Source: Sporosarcina ureae (GTDB lineage Bacteria; Bacillota; Bacilli; Bacillales_A; Planococcaceae). Taken from it: a stretch of 64,000 nt of DNA. A program made the translations under genes and the position numbers. Location: assembly GCF_002101375.1 (NCBI RefSeq), contig NZ_CP015207.1:744001-808000 (forward strand). The letters are read 5' to 3'. The notes beneath the pieces were generated by a model. That model saw nothing but the letters and a program-made list of their open reading frames with translations, did not search any database and was not told where the DNA came from. The number at the start of each line of letters is the position of its first letter. Position 1 is the stretch's first letter. Positions 8,995 to 18,845 of this stretch are shown piece after piece.

Positions 8995-11409
8995 TTAACC
9001 CGCTACAATATTGACAAGGCGTCCAGGAATCGCAATGATCTTCTTTAATTCCTTACCTTCCATCCACTGCTTCACGTCTTCATTTGCCAAAGCCACTTGC
9101 TCTAACTCTTCTTTCGAGCTATCTTTCGCTACAGTGATTTTCGCACGAATCTTACCGTTGATCTGTACCGCCACTTCCACTGTGTCATCCGATAATTTTG
9201 TTTCATCAAATGTCGGCCACTGCGCATAGGCAATCGTGTCCGTGTGACCTAGTTTCGACCACAACTCTTCAGCCAAGTGAGGCGTGATAGGTGAAATTAA
9301 TAAAAGGAATCCTTCAATATATGCTTTTGGCAATTTCTCCGCTTTATAGCTTTCATTGATGAAGACCATCAATTGAGAAATCGCAGTGTTATTGCGCATG
9401 CCTTCGTAATCTTCGGTCACTTTTTTGACTGTCTGATTATAGACTTTCTCTAGAGGTCCGCCTGTTTCATCCGTCAATTTATCTGTCAATGTATCGTCTT
9501 CATTGACGAGTAGACGCCAAATGCGATCAAGGAAACGACGAGATCCGTCTAGACCATTTGTAGACCATTCTTTCGATGCATCAAGTGGTCCCATGAACAT
9601 TTCATAAATACGCAATGTGTCTGCACCGTGTGAATGAACGATATCATCCGGATTGATGACGTTACCTAACGACTTGGACATTTTCACATGTCCTTCACCT
9701 AAAATCATCCCTTGGTTGAAGAGCTTTTGGAACGGCTCTTTCGTTTGGACAACACCGATATCGTACAATACTTTATGCCAGAAACGAGCATACAATAAAT
9801 GCAGAACTGCGTGCTCCGCTCCCCCTACGTAGATATCAACTGGCAACCAACGCTCAGCTAATTTCGGATCGATTATCATGTCTTCATTATTCGGATCGAT
9901 ATAACGCAAGTAATACCAGCAGCTTCCTGCCCATTGTGGCATTGTGTTCGTTTCACGACGACCTTTCATGCCAGTTTTCGGATCGACGACATTGACCCAC
10001 TCCGTAATATTGGCAAGTGGTGATTCACCTGTTCCGCTCGGTTTGATATTGTCGGTTACCGGCAACATCAACGGTAATTCCGATTCATCGACAGTCGTCA
10101 TCGTGCCATCTTCCCAATGAATGACAGGAATCGGCTCGCCCCAATAACGTTGACGGGAGAATAACCAATCGCGCAGACGATATGTGATTTTGCGTTCGCC
10201 CGTACCATTTTCTTCGAACCATTCAATGGACTTAGAAATAGCTTCTTCTTTCCCTAAACCATTTAGGAAGTCCGAGTTGACGTGCTCGCCTTCGCCTGCA
10301 TACGCTTCTTCTTCAATGTTTCCGCCTGCAACCACTTCCACAATCGGCAAATCGAATTTCTTCGCAAACTCATAGTCGCGTTCATCATGTGCAGGAACTG
10401 CCATGATCGCACCTGTACCATAAGTAGCCAATACGTAATCCGCGATCCAGATCGGCATTTTTGTACCGCTCGCAGGATTGATAGCATAGGCTCCAGTAAA
10501 TACGCCCGATTTGTCTTTTGCCAAATCTGTACGCTCAAGATCACTTTTTGATTTTACTGACTCAATATAATTCTCTACCGCTTCACGCTGCGCATCCGTA
10601 GTGATCGCGCTAACTAATTTATGTTCAGGAGCCAACACGGCATACGTCGCACCAAAAATCGTATCGGGACGTGTAGTGAACGCTTCGAATGAATGCTCAG
10701 TGTCCGCAATTTCAAACTTTAATTGAGCACCTTCAGAACGACCAATCCAGTTACGCTGCATATCTTTTAGACTTTCAGGCCAATCCAACTCATCCAAGTC
10801 TTCTAAAAGACGATCTGCGTATTCCGTAATACGCAATACCCATTGGCGCATCGGACGACGTTCTACGGGGTGATTTCCACGCTCAGATAATCCGTCGATG
10901 ACTTCTTCATTCGCCAGTACCGTTCCTAGTGCCGGGCACCAGTTGACAGCTACTTCGTCAATATACGCAAGACCACGTTTATATAGTTGAATGAAAATCC
11001 ACTGCGTCCATTTATAATAGCTTGGATCCGTTGTATTGATTTCACGAGACCAATCATAAGAAAATCCAAGATCTTGCATTTGGCGTTTGAATGTGGCGAT
11101 GTTCTTCGCAGTGAATTCAGCTGGATCATTTCCTGTATCAATCGCATACTGCTCAGCAGGCAATCCGAACGCATCCCAGCCCATTGGATGCAATACGTTA
11201 TATCCTTGTTTACGTTTAAATGCACTTAAAATATCTGTTGCGATATAGCCAAGCGGATGTCCAACGTGCAGACCCGCGCCTGACGGATAGGGAAACATAT
11301 CCAGTGCATAAAATTTAGGCTTGGATGGATCATCAATCATTTTGTATGTATCGTGATCTTTCCAATACTTTTGCCATTTCTCTTCAATTTGCGTGTGTTT
11401 ATAACTCAT
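8995..11409 (-). CDS. leuS: Leucyl-tRNA synthetase LeuS
   Basis: An 804-residue class I aminoacyl-tRNA synthetase that charges tRNA-Leu. The HIGH-type motif is [12 protein letters not shown] near residue 48 and the KMSKS loop is present as [14 protein letters not shown] near residue 580. The editing (CP1) domain lies between about residues 220 and 420, with [13 protein letters not shown] and the [13 protein letters not shown] aspartate that rejects non-leucine amino acids. The length matches bacterial LeuS. It is preceded by a T-box leader with a leucine specifier, so it is induced when uncharged tRNA-Leu accumulates. Neighbours on both sides (ytfP, ytqA) match the B. subtilis order. Confidence 0.98.
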   Translation of the reverse strand: MSYKHTQIEEKWQKYWKDHDTYKMIDDPSKPKFYALDMFPYPSGAGLHVGHPLGYIATDILSAFKRKQGYNVLHPMGWDAFGLPAEQYAIDTGNDPAEFTAKNIATFKRQMQDLGFSYDWSREINTTDPSYYKWTQWIFIQLYKRGLAYIDEVAVNWCPALGTVLANEEVIDGLSERGNHPVERRPMRQWVLRITEYADRLLEDLDELDWPESLKDMQRNWIGRSEGAQLKFEIADTEHSFEAFTTRPDTIFGATYAVLAPEHKLVSAITTDAQREAVENYIESVKSKSDLERTDLAKDKSGVFTGAYAINPASGTKMPIWIADYVLATYGTGAIMAVPAHDERDYEFAKKFDLPIVEVVAGGNIEEEAYAGEGEHVNSDFLNGLGKEEAISKSIEWFEENGTGERKITYRLRDWLFSRQRYWGEPIPVIHWEDGTMTTVDESELPLMLPVTDNIKPSGTGESPLANITEWVNVVDPKTGMKGRRETNTMPQWAGSCWYYLRYIDPNNEDMIIDPKLAERWLPVDIYVGGAEHAVLHLLYARFWHKVLYDIGVVQTKEPFQKLFNQGMILGEGHVKMSKSLGNVINPDDIVHSHGADTLRIYEMFMGPLDASKEWSTNGLDGSRRFLDRIWRLLVNEDDTLTDKLTDETGGPLEKVYNQTVKKVTEDYEGMRNNTAISQLMVFINESYKAEKLPKAYIEGFLLLISPITPHLAEELWSKLGHTDTIAYAQWPTFDETKLSDDTVEVAVQINGKIRAKITVAKDSSKEELEQVALANEDVKQWMEGKELKKIIAIPGRLVNIVAG

Positions 11410-11464
11410 GTCAAAAACTCCTCCAATATGATTCGATTTCTATTCTTGTATTGGTGCGTACAGA

Positions 11465-11710
11465 TAAAAAAAGACTCCCGTCCCTCGATAAAGGGACGAG
11501 AGTCTATATAGTTTCCCGCGGTACCACCCAAATTGACGGACTACGCCATCCAACTTGAATCCTTAACGCGGAGTACGGTATTAGTTACAAGTATTCACCA
11601 ATACAGGCTCAAAGGTGAGTTCGTTCCTCACTAATACAGACTTGCACTAACCGTCTGCTCTCTAAAAAGTAGCGTAAGAAGTACTATTCCTCATCATGGC
11701 CTTCATTATT
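11465..11710 (-). promoter_or_regulatory. T-box riboswitch of leuS
   Basis: On the minus strand the conserved T-box GGGTGGTACCGCG (plus coordinates 11517-11529) is followed by a strong terminator: AGACTCCCGTCCCT (11472-11485) against AGGGACGAGAGTCT (11492-11505), then a T-run. Upstream, GAA-CTC-ACC at 11614-11622 places a CUC leucine codon (11617-11619) in the usual GAA-NNN-A specifier setting, which agrees with the downstream gene. An AGTA that could form the 5' side of the specifier loop lies further upstream. Uncharged tRNA-Leu would pair at CUC and at the T-box bulge and favour the antiterminator. The specifier choice is by eye. Confidence 0.93.
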
Positions 11711-11716
11711 TTCTTC

Positions 11717-11745
11717 AGTTTACCCGAAACGCAAGCTGAATACAA
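11717..11745 (-). promoter_or_regulatory. Probable sigma-A promoter of leuS
   Basis: Minus strand TTGTAT (11740-11745) and TAAACT (11717-11722) are separated by 17 bases, placing transcription start just upstream of the T-box leader. Confidence 0.55.
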
Positions 11746-11852
11746 GCCTTCTCTGTTGCTTTTTGTCGTATACTAAGTAGTTCCTGCGGTTTGGTGAGTG
11801 ATATCACTGTATATTCCGTGGTACAATGTCTGATGTAAAGGAGCTGTACATA

Positions 11853-12806
11853 ATGAATGAAATCAATCTTCCGTTTCCAAGTGAAGGGAAACGATACCAT
11901 ACATGGTCAAGACATTTGAAGGATACATTCGGTTGTAAAATCGCGAAAGTTGCGCTTGACGCAGGGTTTGACTGCCCGAATCGTGACGGTACTGTCGCAC
12001 ATGGTGGCTGTACGTTTTGTAGCGTGGCAGGATCAGGTGATTTTGCAGGAGATCGCGTAGATGCAATTGAAGTCCAGTTCGCTGAAATTAAAGAACGATC
12101 CCAGCGTAAATGGAAAGATGCGAAATACATGGCCTATTTCCAAGCCTACACGAATACACACGCGCCTCTTCCCGTTCTAAAAGAAAAGTTCGAAGCGGCG
12201 TTGGCACAAGAAGGCGTTGTGGCATTATCCATCGCTACGCGTCCTGACTGCCTGCCTGACGACGTCGTAGAGTATTTGGCTGAACTCAATGAACGCACCT
12301 ATCTATGGGTAGAACTGGGCTTGCAGACTGTACATGAATCAACTGCAAAACTCGTCAACCGTGCACATGATTTCCAATGCTATCAAGAAGGTGTCGACAA
12401 GTTACGTAAGCATAATATTAATATTTGTAGCCATATCATCAACGGCTTACCTGGTGAAACAGAAGAAATGATGATGGAAACCGCACAAGCAGTTGCCAAG
12501 CTTGATGTACAAGGCATCAAAATTCATCTATTGCATTTATTAAAAGGGACACCTATGGTAAAACAATACGAAAAAGGCAAACTGGAATTTTTAACGAAAG
12601 AAGCCTACATCAATTTAGTAGTCGATCAACTAGAAATCATGCCTCCCGAAATGATCGTGCATCGCATCACAGGTGACGGCCCAATCGATTTATTAATCGG
12701 ACCGATGTGGAGCGTCACGAAATGGGAAGTACTGAATGGAATTGATGAAGAACTGGAAAGACGCAATAGCTGGCAAGGAAAAAAACATCTGCAAGAGGTG
12801 AAATAA
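11853..12806 (+). CDS. ytqA: TIGR01212-family radical SAM protein YtqA (MnmL)
   Basis: A 317-residue radical SAM enzyme. The Fe-S cluster cysteines are in CPNRDGTVAHGGCTFC (around residues 35-50), with a longer first spacing than the CxxxCxxC standard, as is usual in this family. The remainder has the expected GxxGxT-like SAM contacts and ends near residue 317. In B. subtilis YtqA has been linked to converting cmnm5(s2)U to nm5(s2)U at tRNA position 34, hence mnmL. I chose ATG 11853 because AAAGGAG (11837-11843) lies nine bases upstream; an in-frame ATG at 11826 has no binding site. ytqB follows after one base, so the two are co-translated in one pathway. Confidence 0.88.
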   Translation: MNEINLPFPSEGKRYHTWSRHLKDTFGCKIAKVALDAGFDCPNRDGTVAHGGCTFCSVAGSGDFAGDRVDAIEVQFAEIKERSQRKWKDAKYMAYFQAYTNTHAPLPVLKEKFEAALAQEGVVALSIATRPDCLPDDVVEYLAELNERTYLWVELGLQTVHESTAKLVNRAHDFQCYQEGVDKLRKHNINICSHIINGLPGETEEMMMETAQAVAKLDVQGIKIHLLHLLKGTPMVKQYEKGKLEFLTKEAYINLVVDQLEIMPPEMIVHRITGDGPIDLLIGPMWSVTKWEVLNGIDEELERRNSWQGKKHLQEVK

Positions 12807-12807
12807 T

Positions 12808-13416
12808 GTGACAAACATATTACTGCACCGCGTACTGCCGATTGCGAAACGGCTAATTACTGAACGCGTGCAGCCTGGAGATACAGTCGTCGATGCGACC
12901 GCCGGGAATGGCAATGACACACTTTTCTTAGCTAACTTAGTTGGTGACGAAGGACGAGTTTTCGCATTTGATATTCAACAGCAAGCACTTGAAATAACGG
13001 AGCGACATCTTGGTGAGCTAGCTAATCGCGCTACACTCATTCATGATAGCCATGCGAATGTTCATCAATACGTACAGGGTGAGATCAGCGGTGCTATGTT
13101 CAACTTAGGGTATTTACCATACAGCGAAGATCCTAGTATCATCACGACTCCATCCTCTACGATTGCAGCAATCGAGGCATTGCTAAGTTTGCTGAAAAAA
13201 TCCGGAATCATTACAATTACTGTCTATGACGGACATGAAGGTGGCAGTGAAGAACGTGATGCATTGCTTGACTATGTTTCGACTTTACACCAAGGTGACG
13301 TGCATGCCGTCCGCTATGAATTGCTAAATCAAAGAAGAAACCCTCCATTTCTACTTGCACTCGAGAAAATGAAAGATTTTACGGAAGTGCGGAAGTTAGA
13401 AGCCGGAGAATCATAA
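12808..13416 (+). CDS. ytqB: tRNA 5-aminomethyl-2-thiouridine methyltransferase YtqB (MnmM)
   Basis: A 202-residue Rossmann-fold methyltransferase. SAM-binding motif I is VVDATAGNGNDTLFLA (residues 24-39), followed by FAFDIQQQAL and the NLGYLPYS catalytic-type loop. B. subtilis YtqB (MnmM) methylates nm5s2U to mnm5s2U at the wobble position of tRNAs for Lys, Glu and Gln. The start is GTG at 12808, one base after the ytqA stop, with GAGGTG upstream; an overlapping ATG is followed at once by TGA and cannot be used. With ytqA it forms a two-gene operon ending at a strong bidirectional terminator. Confidence 0.88.
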   Translation: MTNILLHRVLPIAKRLITERVQPGDTVVDATAGNGNDTLFLANLVGDEGRVFAFDIQQQALEITERHLGELANRATLIHDSHANVHQYVQGEISGAMFNLGYLPYSEDPSIITTPSSTIAAIEALLSLLKKSGIITITVYDGHEGGSEERDALLDYVSTLHQGDVHAVRYELLNQRRNPPFLLALEKMKDFTEVRKLEAGES

Positions 13417-13452
13417 AACCCGTCGCCACACAAAATGTGGCAACGGGTTTTT
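13415..13452. terminator. Bidirectional terminator after ytqB
   Basis: AAAACCCGTCGCCACA (13415-13430) pairs with TGTGGCAACGGGTTTT (13436-13451); A- and T-runs on both sides serve ytqB and the convergent SDR gene. Confidence 0.9.
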
Positions 13453-13454
13453 AC

Positions 13455-14180
13455 TCAATCAAATTTACGAATATCTGCAATAGGATCTATTTCCAAGAAG
13501 TCCATTTCGTTCACAAACCGCACAAGTTTTTCTGCTACTTCAACGGCTGAGCTTAACTGACCTTCCCTCTTATAAGCCTCGAACTTTTTCAAATGGGGAA
13601 ACTGTTCTTCAGATGATGAACGAATCGCCTCTTGCATCCCCGTATCGATAATTCCTGGTGCGATGGAAACAATTCCGGTTGGATAGTCTGCCATCTTTTG
13701 CTCCAGTGCAATGACACGTGAAAACTGATCAAGTCCAGCTTTCGTCGTACAATAAATTCCCCAGCCTTCATACGCACTGCGGCCTGCTCCGGAAGAGATA
13801 TTCATGATCTTTTTCGTTCCTTTGAACTCTTTCAACGAATCGATAAATGTATTCATTAATTGAATCGGTGTCGTTAAATTCACTTTAATTGCCTGCTCTA
13901 CTTTTTCAGTATCCAATGAACCTACCAAACTAATCGGATCCACTATACCCGCGTTATTGATCAATGTGAAAGAACTAGCTTCATCAAGATGTTGACCCAC
14001 TATTCCTCCGAGGATAGCAGTCGCTTTCTCACAGTCTAAGAGATCTACTTCATACATCGTATGTAGCTGATCTGGATTCGTCCGCGCCAAACCATACACC
14101 GTTGCTCCGGTTTCTTTAAATTGGCTGAGTAATTGTTGACCGATTCCTTTTGATGCACCTGTAATGATAATTATATCCAA
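13455..14180 (-). CDS. SDR oxidoreductase, YueD/benzil reductase-like
   Basis: A 241-residue classical short-chain dehydrogenase/reductase. TGASKGIGQQLL at residues 7-18 is the NADP(H) fingerprint, LINNAGIVDP the NNAG motif, and NISSGAG...YCTTKAG provides the serine, tyrosine and lysine of the active site. The overall pattern, with the long C-terminal helix region EVAEKLVRF, resembles (S)-benzoin-forming benzil reductases (YueD) and sepiapterin-reductase-like enzymes; the true substrate is unknown. The start is TTG at 14180 behind GGGAG. It follows a 47-residue membrane peptide gene by 17 bases and is probably the last gene of that unit. Confidence 0.8.
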   Translation of the reverse strand: MDIIIITGASKGIGQQLLSQFKETGATVYGLARTNPDQLHTMYEVDLLDCEKATAILGGIVGQHLDEASSFTLINNAGIVDPISLVGSLDTEKVEQAIKVNLTTPIQLMNTFIDSLKEFKGTKKIMNISSGAGRSAYEGWGIYCTTKAGLDQFSRVIALEQKMADYPTGIVSIAPGIIDTGMQEAIRSSSEEQFPHLKKFEAYKREGQLSSAVEVAEKLVRFVNEMDFLEIDPIADIRKFD

Positions 14181-14197
14181 ATGTATCTGCTCCCTTT

Positions 14198-14341
14198 CTA
14201 TACAATGTAACTATTGAATGACCCTATGTATGTCGTTGCGTTTTCCACAGTCTTATTCGGCAACTCAAAAAACAATATCCAGCAATACACTGCAATAGCT
14301 AGAATAATGATGATCAATAAAATCGCTTGACGTTTATTCAT
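14198..14341 (-). CDS. Small single-pass membrane protein (47 aa), hypothetical
   Basis: A 47-codon frame on the minus strand from ATG at 14341 to TAG at 14198. GGAGG followed by GTGGAG stands just upstream of the ATG, a good binding site. The product starts MNKRQAILLIIIILAI: a positively charged N-terminus followed by one hydrophobic segment (about residues 6-25), then a polar tail of about 20 residues ending NSYIV. This fits a single-pass membrane peptide with its C-terminus outside. It lies between the exonuclease gene and the SDR, in the same direction and 17 bases from the latter. No family recognised. Confidence 0.55.
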   Translation of the reverse strand: MNKRQAILLIIIILAIAVYCWILFFELPNKTVENATTYIGSFNSYIV

Positions 14342-14450
14342 ATCTCCACGTCCTCCACCCATTGTTCCACTTTGTAATTTCTACTATACCACAACAACCA
14401 AATGAGCCCGCCACTCACGTTTCATTGAATGACGAACCCGGTAACTGAAT

Positions 14451-15116
14451 TTACGTTTGAGAAACAAATTTTTGTGCTCCACCATTTTTAATACGCAGTA
14501 AATCTGCCAGTGTTTTTACACCTTGACGATCGAGCTTCCTTAATAACGCTGTAAATACATGTGCCGTTGTCAACGCATCGCCTAATGCACGATGTCGTTC
14601 AAATACTTCTGTGCCGAATAGACGCGCATAGTCTTCCAAGTCCTGTTGCTCACCCGTAGGATCCAAGTAATTAATCAAATGCATCGTATCGAATGATGTA
14701 GGGGTTTGAAATGTACATTTCTGACGGCTTAATTCTTTCTTAATCACCATTTCATCGAAATTGACATGGTGCCCAACCCAGCCTGCACTTTTATGTTTTT
14801 CTATAAAGGCAAAATATTCTTCGATAGCTGGAAGAGCCATAGGTGCATAGTCGACTTGTGACTGCTGTATAGTGGTTAGCTTGCTGATGACAGGAGGAAT
14901 ATCTCTTGATGGATTCACAAATGTTTGAAATACATGATCCGTAACTTTAAATCCTTCAACTTGTACGGCACCTATCTCAATCATTCGATCGTCTGCACCA
15001 ATTGCAAAACCAGTAGTCTCTGTATCAAACACGGTGAAATTCATTTCTTGCAGCGGCGTATTTAGCTGAATCGATTGTTGCAATTCATATGTTAATTTTT
15101 TCTTTTTCCAAAACAT
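14451..15116 (-). CDS. DnaQ-family 3'-5' exonuclease domain protein
   Basis: A 221-residue DEDDh exonuclease. Exo I is FTVFDTETTGFAIG (residues 28-41) with the DxE metal ligands, Exo II is GHHVNFDEMV (residues 115-124), and Exo III is ERHRALGDALTT (around residue 174), giving the His and final Asp. It lacks polymerase-associated domains, so it could be a stand-alone proofreading-like or RNA/DNA trimming exonuclease. It follows the cNMP/CBS/nucleotidyltransferase gene by 68 bases, on the same strand; this pairing next to an ActP-type symporter is, from memory, recurrent in other bacteria and suggests a linked role that is not understood. Confidence 0.85.
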   Translation of the reverse strand: MFWKKKKLTYELQQSIQLNTPLQEMNFTVFDTETTGFAIGADDRMIEIGAVQVEGFKVTDHVFQTFVNPSRDIPPVISKLTTIQQSQVDYAPMALPAIEEYFAFIEKHKSAGWVGHHVNFDEMVIKKELSRQKCTFQTPTSFDTMHLINYLDPTGEQQDLEDYARLFGTEVFERHRALGDALTTAHVFTALLRKLDRQGVKTLADLLRIKNGGAQKFVSQT

Positions 15117-15184
15117 GATTTCGCCCCCTACTTCTATAGTACAATATGCACGAATTTTTTACAGGGACCTTGATTTACACTTTC

Positions 15185-17113
15185 TTAAAGTTTTGATAAT
15201 AAATGTGATTGAAGTGCTCTGACCGTATCTAGCGTTGTACGTAATTCATTTAATTCCCATCTTCTCAGTTTGCGCAAGTCGATTTCTGTAGAAATTTTCT
15301 CACCCCGTAAATGTTTCTCCCACGACATGGAAATTCTAATACTCAAAGATATTTCATATGCATGGCGAACTTCTTCCGCAAAGTCTTTCGTGATTTTTCT
15401 CTTTTTTTGCAAAGCTGAAATAATCTCGAGAGGTGTTGCATTGATGATCCCATTACTGACCCCTAAAATTTGCAAACAATGATGAAGTGGGAATAGAGCA
15501 TGTTTCTTAATATCGATCACATCCGCTTTACTGCGTCCCCTGAAAATGTTCAAAAAGTTTTGTTGCAATTGTGGTATTGGTTTCTCTTTTTCCTGTTGTG
15601 CCATATAGTAAATAAATGTAGCTGATTTCCTCAACAAATCTTGTACCATTAGGATAAAGCGATCATTGACAGCAGTTTCACCGTAGAGAAATCGGAATGA
15701 CAGGAAGTTATATCCGAGCAAGATTTGTTCAGGCGTAGACCGCAGCGCCCATTGGCGAATACGTTCGTGCCAAATTGCCATAGTGCCGCGCCACTGCGAT
15801 TCACTAGCCATCATGAATCCGATACATCTAGTATAGCCCGCTTGTTCAAGATGAACGACAATTTCGTTGCCAAGAAGTTCGAAATAGTTCTCTACTTGCT
15901 CGGATTCCTCTCTCGACACATCTTCATAGACAAGGAAATGATCCTGATCAGTTAGCATAAACTGTTCACCACGTGCGCCACTGCCCATCTGGTACCAGGC
16001 AAACGCAACAGGTGGCGCCCCTTTCCCTTGATCTTCAAGTGACTGTACGGCCAGCATAACGCAATGCTTCGCTAGACGATCATAGAACTTCGTAATGATT
16101 TCCAATGTATGAATGGTTGAAATTTCATCCTGAATTAAATTGGACAACACATCGTAAATTGCCGCTTTAACGACAGGCAAATTTTCGAAAGAAGCTTCTT
16201 CTATGGTTTTTAAGATATTCATGGAATTACGATCGCGTTTCGTCATCAACGTGGCAAAAGTCACAATTCCTACAGGCTGCCCTGCTTTGACTACTGGCAA
16301 ATGCTTGATTCCATGTTTATAAAATTTCGTCAAGGCCTCGTAATAATAATCGGTAACCTTAACCGTATGCGGATTTTTCGTCATGATATCTTTCGCTTTC
16401 AGTCCGATCGCAGAACCTCCTTCCGCTATCACTCGTTCGACTAGATCTTTTTCCGTTACGATTCCAAGCAATTTACCCGACTGATCTGTAACAATAATAG
16501 AACTGATGGAGTGTTTAATCATCAACTCCGCTACTTCTCTCGTTTCTGCTTCCGCGTGAATTGTCACGACTGGACTGCTCATGAAATCCTGTACACGACG
16601 GACATACGGTTCACTCTCACCATATTCATCAGCCAAACGGACTTGTTCCCCTAATGAGGTATAGACATTCGCCAAACGAATCGACATTTTACGCAAGACA
16701 TAATCTCGTACATTTTGATCGTCCATTCGATGTTTAATTACTTCATATGGAACTTGGAGACAAACGGAGCCTTCAGCAACGACCATATCAATATGATGTT
16801 TATCAAGCGGTCGGGCCATTTCCCCTAAGTAGTAAGCAAAATTGGAAAAGCCAATAACTTCATTTTCTTGAATGAATTCTAATGTTACTGAACTGCCGTC
16901 TTGTCCTTCTATTTGAACTTCTGCGGATCCTTTCAACACGATGAGTAAACCTTCTTGGGGTGTTTTGAAATAGTTAGATTTCTCCGCTTCTTCATACATT
17001 TTCAGCTTACATTCAATCAATAACTGATCAAATTCCTTTTCTGATGTGTTTATAAATAACGGATTTTGATGAATTTTATCGTACCATTCCTGATCTTTTA
17101 CCATCTTCAGCAT
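15185..17113 (-). CDS. cNMP-binding/CBS/DUF294 nucleotidyltransferase-like protein
   Basis: A 642-residue multidomain signalling protein. Residues about 15-130 form a cyclic-nucleotide-binding-like beta roll (LIVLKGSAEVQIEG). Two CBS domains follow (VQDFMSSPVVTI near 170 and AKDIMTKNPHTVK near 240), then a DUF294 nucleotidyltransferase domain with GSGARGEQFMLTDQDHFLV near residue 375, whose GS and DxD residues are intact, and a helical C-terminal DUF294_C domain. The family resembles uridylyltransferase-type GlnD but its substrate is unknown. Start ATG 17113 follows AGGAGG with seven bases between. It lies between actP and the exonuclease gene. Confidence 0.87.
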   Translation of the reverse strand: MLKMVKDQEWYDKIHQNPLFINTSEKEFDQLLIECKLKMYEEAEKSNYFKTPQEGLLIVLKGSAEVQIEGQDGSSVTLEFIQENEVIGFSNFAYYLGEMARPLDKHHIDMVVAEGSVCLQVPYEVIKHRMDDQNVRDYVLRKMSIRLANVYTSLGEQVRLADEYGESEPYVRRVQDFMSSPVVTIHAEAETREVAELMIKHSISSIIVTDQSGKLLGIVTEKDLVERVIAEGGSAIGLKAKDIMTKNPHTVKVTDYYYEALTKFYKHGIKHLPVVKAGQPVGIVTFATLMTKRDRNSMNILKTIEEASFENLPVVKAAIYDVLSNLIQDEISTIHTLEIITKFYDRLAKHCVMLAVQSLEDQGKGAPPVAFAWYQMGSGARGEQFMLTDQDHFLVYEDVSREESEQVENYFELLGNEIVVHLEQAGYTRCIGFMMASESQWRGTMAIWHERIRQWALRSTPEQILLGYNFLSFRFLYGETAVNDRFILMVQDLLRKSATFIYYMAQQEKEKPIPQLQQNFLNIFRGRSKADVIDIKKHALFPLHHCLQILGVSNGIINATPLEIISALQKKRKITKDFAEEVRHAYEISLSIRISMSWEKHLRGEKISTEIDLRKLRRWELNELRTTLDTVRALQSHLLSKL

Positions 17114-17216
17114 TTCAAAACCTCCTATTCGTATTGACCATTACGAGATCTCACTTCATATTATTCAAATCTATATATCATCAGTACCTATATATTTACA
17201 TTCAATATCCTTTCAA

Positions 17217-17263
17217 CAAAAAATGGCTCCCTCTTCTGTCGTGCTTGTAGAAGAGGGAACCAT
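17217..17263 (-). terminator. Terminator after the ActP-type symporter gene
   Basis: AATGGCTCCCTCTTCT pairs with AGAAGAGGGAACCATT; on the minus strand the stem is followed by six T. It separates the DUF485-actP transcript from the DUF294 gene, which may still be reached by read-through. Confidence 0.85.
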
Positions 17264-17284
17264 TAGTTGAATAGCAAGTAATTA

Positions 17285-18832
17285 TTATAGATCAAGCTCT
17301 TTGTAGCCAGTTTCCGCTTTGAAACGAACTTCTGCATAAGAAACTTCATCTTTCTCATGACGCTTAGAGCTAACAAGTGTACCAATGAATGCAGCAAGGA
17401 ATCCTGCAGGTACAGATACGATAGCCGGGTTAGCATATGGGAAGATCGGATTACCAGTGATCAAAGTAGCTCCTTCAACTGGGTTCATTACTGATGGGCT
17501 GATTGCAACCAGAACTAGTGCAACGATTAATCCTGTCAACATAGAAGCAACAGCACCTGTCGTATTGAACTTCTTCCAATAAATCGTTAACAGAATAGTG
17601 GGTACGTTTGCGGATGCAGCAACACAGAATGCCAGTGATACTAAGAACGCAACGTTCAACTTTTCAGAACCAAGTGCAAGAAGGATAGAAGCAACACCAA
17701 TTGCGATAGAAGCCCAACGAGCTGCTGCAACTTGTTGTTTCTCAGTTACATTACCATTTTTGAAGATTTGTCCGTAAATATCGTGAGCAATTGCAGAAGC
17801 ACCTGAAAGTACAAGACCTGCAACAACTGCTAGGATTGTCGCGAAAGCAACAGCTGCAACGAAGGATTCAAGTGCGTCTCCTCCAAGAACTCCAGCAAGC
17901 ATCGGTGCTGCCATGTTCCCAGCGGCATTTTCTGCGATGATTGCGTCTGATCCAACGAATTTAGCTGCACCAAATCCAAGGAAGATCGTCAATACATAGA
18001 AGATACCAATAATCCATACAGAATAAATAACGGAAGAACGTGCTGTTTTCGCATCTTTAACCGTGAAGAAACGCATTAAGATGTGTGGAAGTCCAGCAGT
18101 ACCTAAAACTAATGCGATTAATACTGAAATAAGTCCAATTGTGTCTGTATAAACAACCCCTGAGTGAAGGAATGCTTCACCATGTGGAGTAGCAGTTTTC
18201 ATTGTCTCGAACATACCGATGAAATTGAAGTTAAACTTCATAAGAACCAAGAAGGAAATAATGATTGTACCTAACATCAAAAGAATAGCCTTGACGATTT
18301 GTACCCAGCTTGTCGCAGTCATTCCGCCGAATAGAACGTAGATTAACATCATCGTTCCAACGATTAGAACTGCCATCCAATACTCGATGCCGAATAATAA
18401 TTTAATAAGAGCACCCGCACCAACTAATTGTGCAAGCATATAGAACATTACGATAGTAATTGTGTTCAACGCTGCTGCTCCACGCACTTTCTTAGCGCCG
18501 AAACGAGCACCGATCATATCTGCCATCGTAAACTTACCTAAGTTACGTAGTGGTTCAGCAATTAAGAATAACACCACGAGATAAGCCGTTAACCAACCAA
18601 TACTGTAGTAGAAGCCATCAAATCCGTTAAGTGAAATCGCACCTGCGATACCTAGGAAAGATGCTGCGGATAAGTAGTCACCAGCAATTGCCATACCATT
18701 TTGCCAGCCTGTTAATGAACCACCAGCAGTATAAAAATCACTTGCCGTAGTCGTTTGCTTTGCCGCCCAATATGTAATGTAGAGCGTCAGCGCGATTACT
18801 GCGAAGAATATAACATATGAAATCCAACTCAT
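17285..18832 (-). CDS. actP: Sodium/acetate symporter, ActP-type (SSS family)
   Basis: A 515-residue solute:sodium symporter with about 13 hydrophobic segments. The N-terminal half holds DFYTAGGSLTGWQNGMA and AGDYLSAASFLG, hallmarks of the ActP/monocarboxylate branch of the SSS family; transport of acetate or another short carboxylate with sodium is therefore likely. The start is ATG 18832, chosen because AAGGGGG lies eight bases upstream; a GTG two codons earlier would touch the binding site. It follows the DUF485 gene by 13 bases, the standard YjcH-ActP pairing. The upstream cre site points to carbon catabolite repression. Confidence 0.9.
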   Translation of the reverse strand: MSWISYVIFFAVIALTLYITYWAAKQTTTASDFYTAGGSLTGWQNGMAIAGDYLSAASFLGIAGAISLNGFDGFYYSIGWLTAYLVVLFLIAEPLRNLGKFTMADMIGARFGAKKVRGAAALNTITIVMFYMLAQLVGAGALIKLLFGIEYWMAVLIVGTMMLIYVLFGGMTATSWVQIVKAILLMLGTIIISFLVLMKFNFNFIGMFETMKTATPHGEAFLHSGVVYTDTIGLISVLIALVLGTAGLPHILMRFFTVKDAKTARSSVIYSVWIIGIFYVLTIFLGFGAAKFVGSDAIIAENAAGNMAAPMLAGVLGGDALESFVAAVAFATILAVVAGLVLSGASAIAHDIYGQIFKNGNVTEKQQVAAARWASIAIGVASILLALGSEKLNVAFLVSLAFCVAASANVPTILLTIYWKKFNTTGAVASMLTGLIVALVLVAISPSVMNPVEGATLITGNPIFPYANPAIVSVPAGFLAAFIGTLVSSKRHEKDEVSYAEVRFKAETGYKELDL

Positions 18833-18845
18833 GAACACAACCCCC

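Noticed and set aside
8420..8995. Long repetitive open frames across the tandem array (191, 171 and 126 residues)
   Set aside because: They exist because the unit length is a multiple of three and has no stop codon; none has a binding site, and one crosses the end of ytfP and the leuS terminator.
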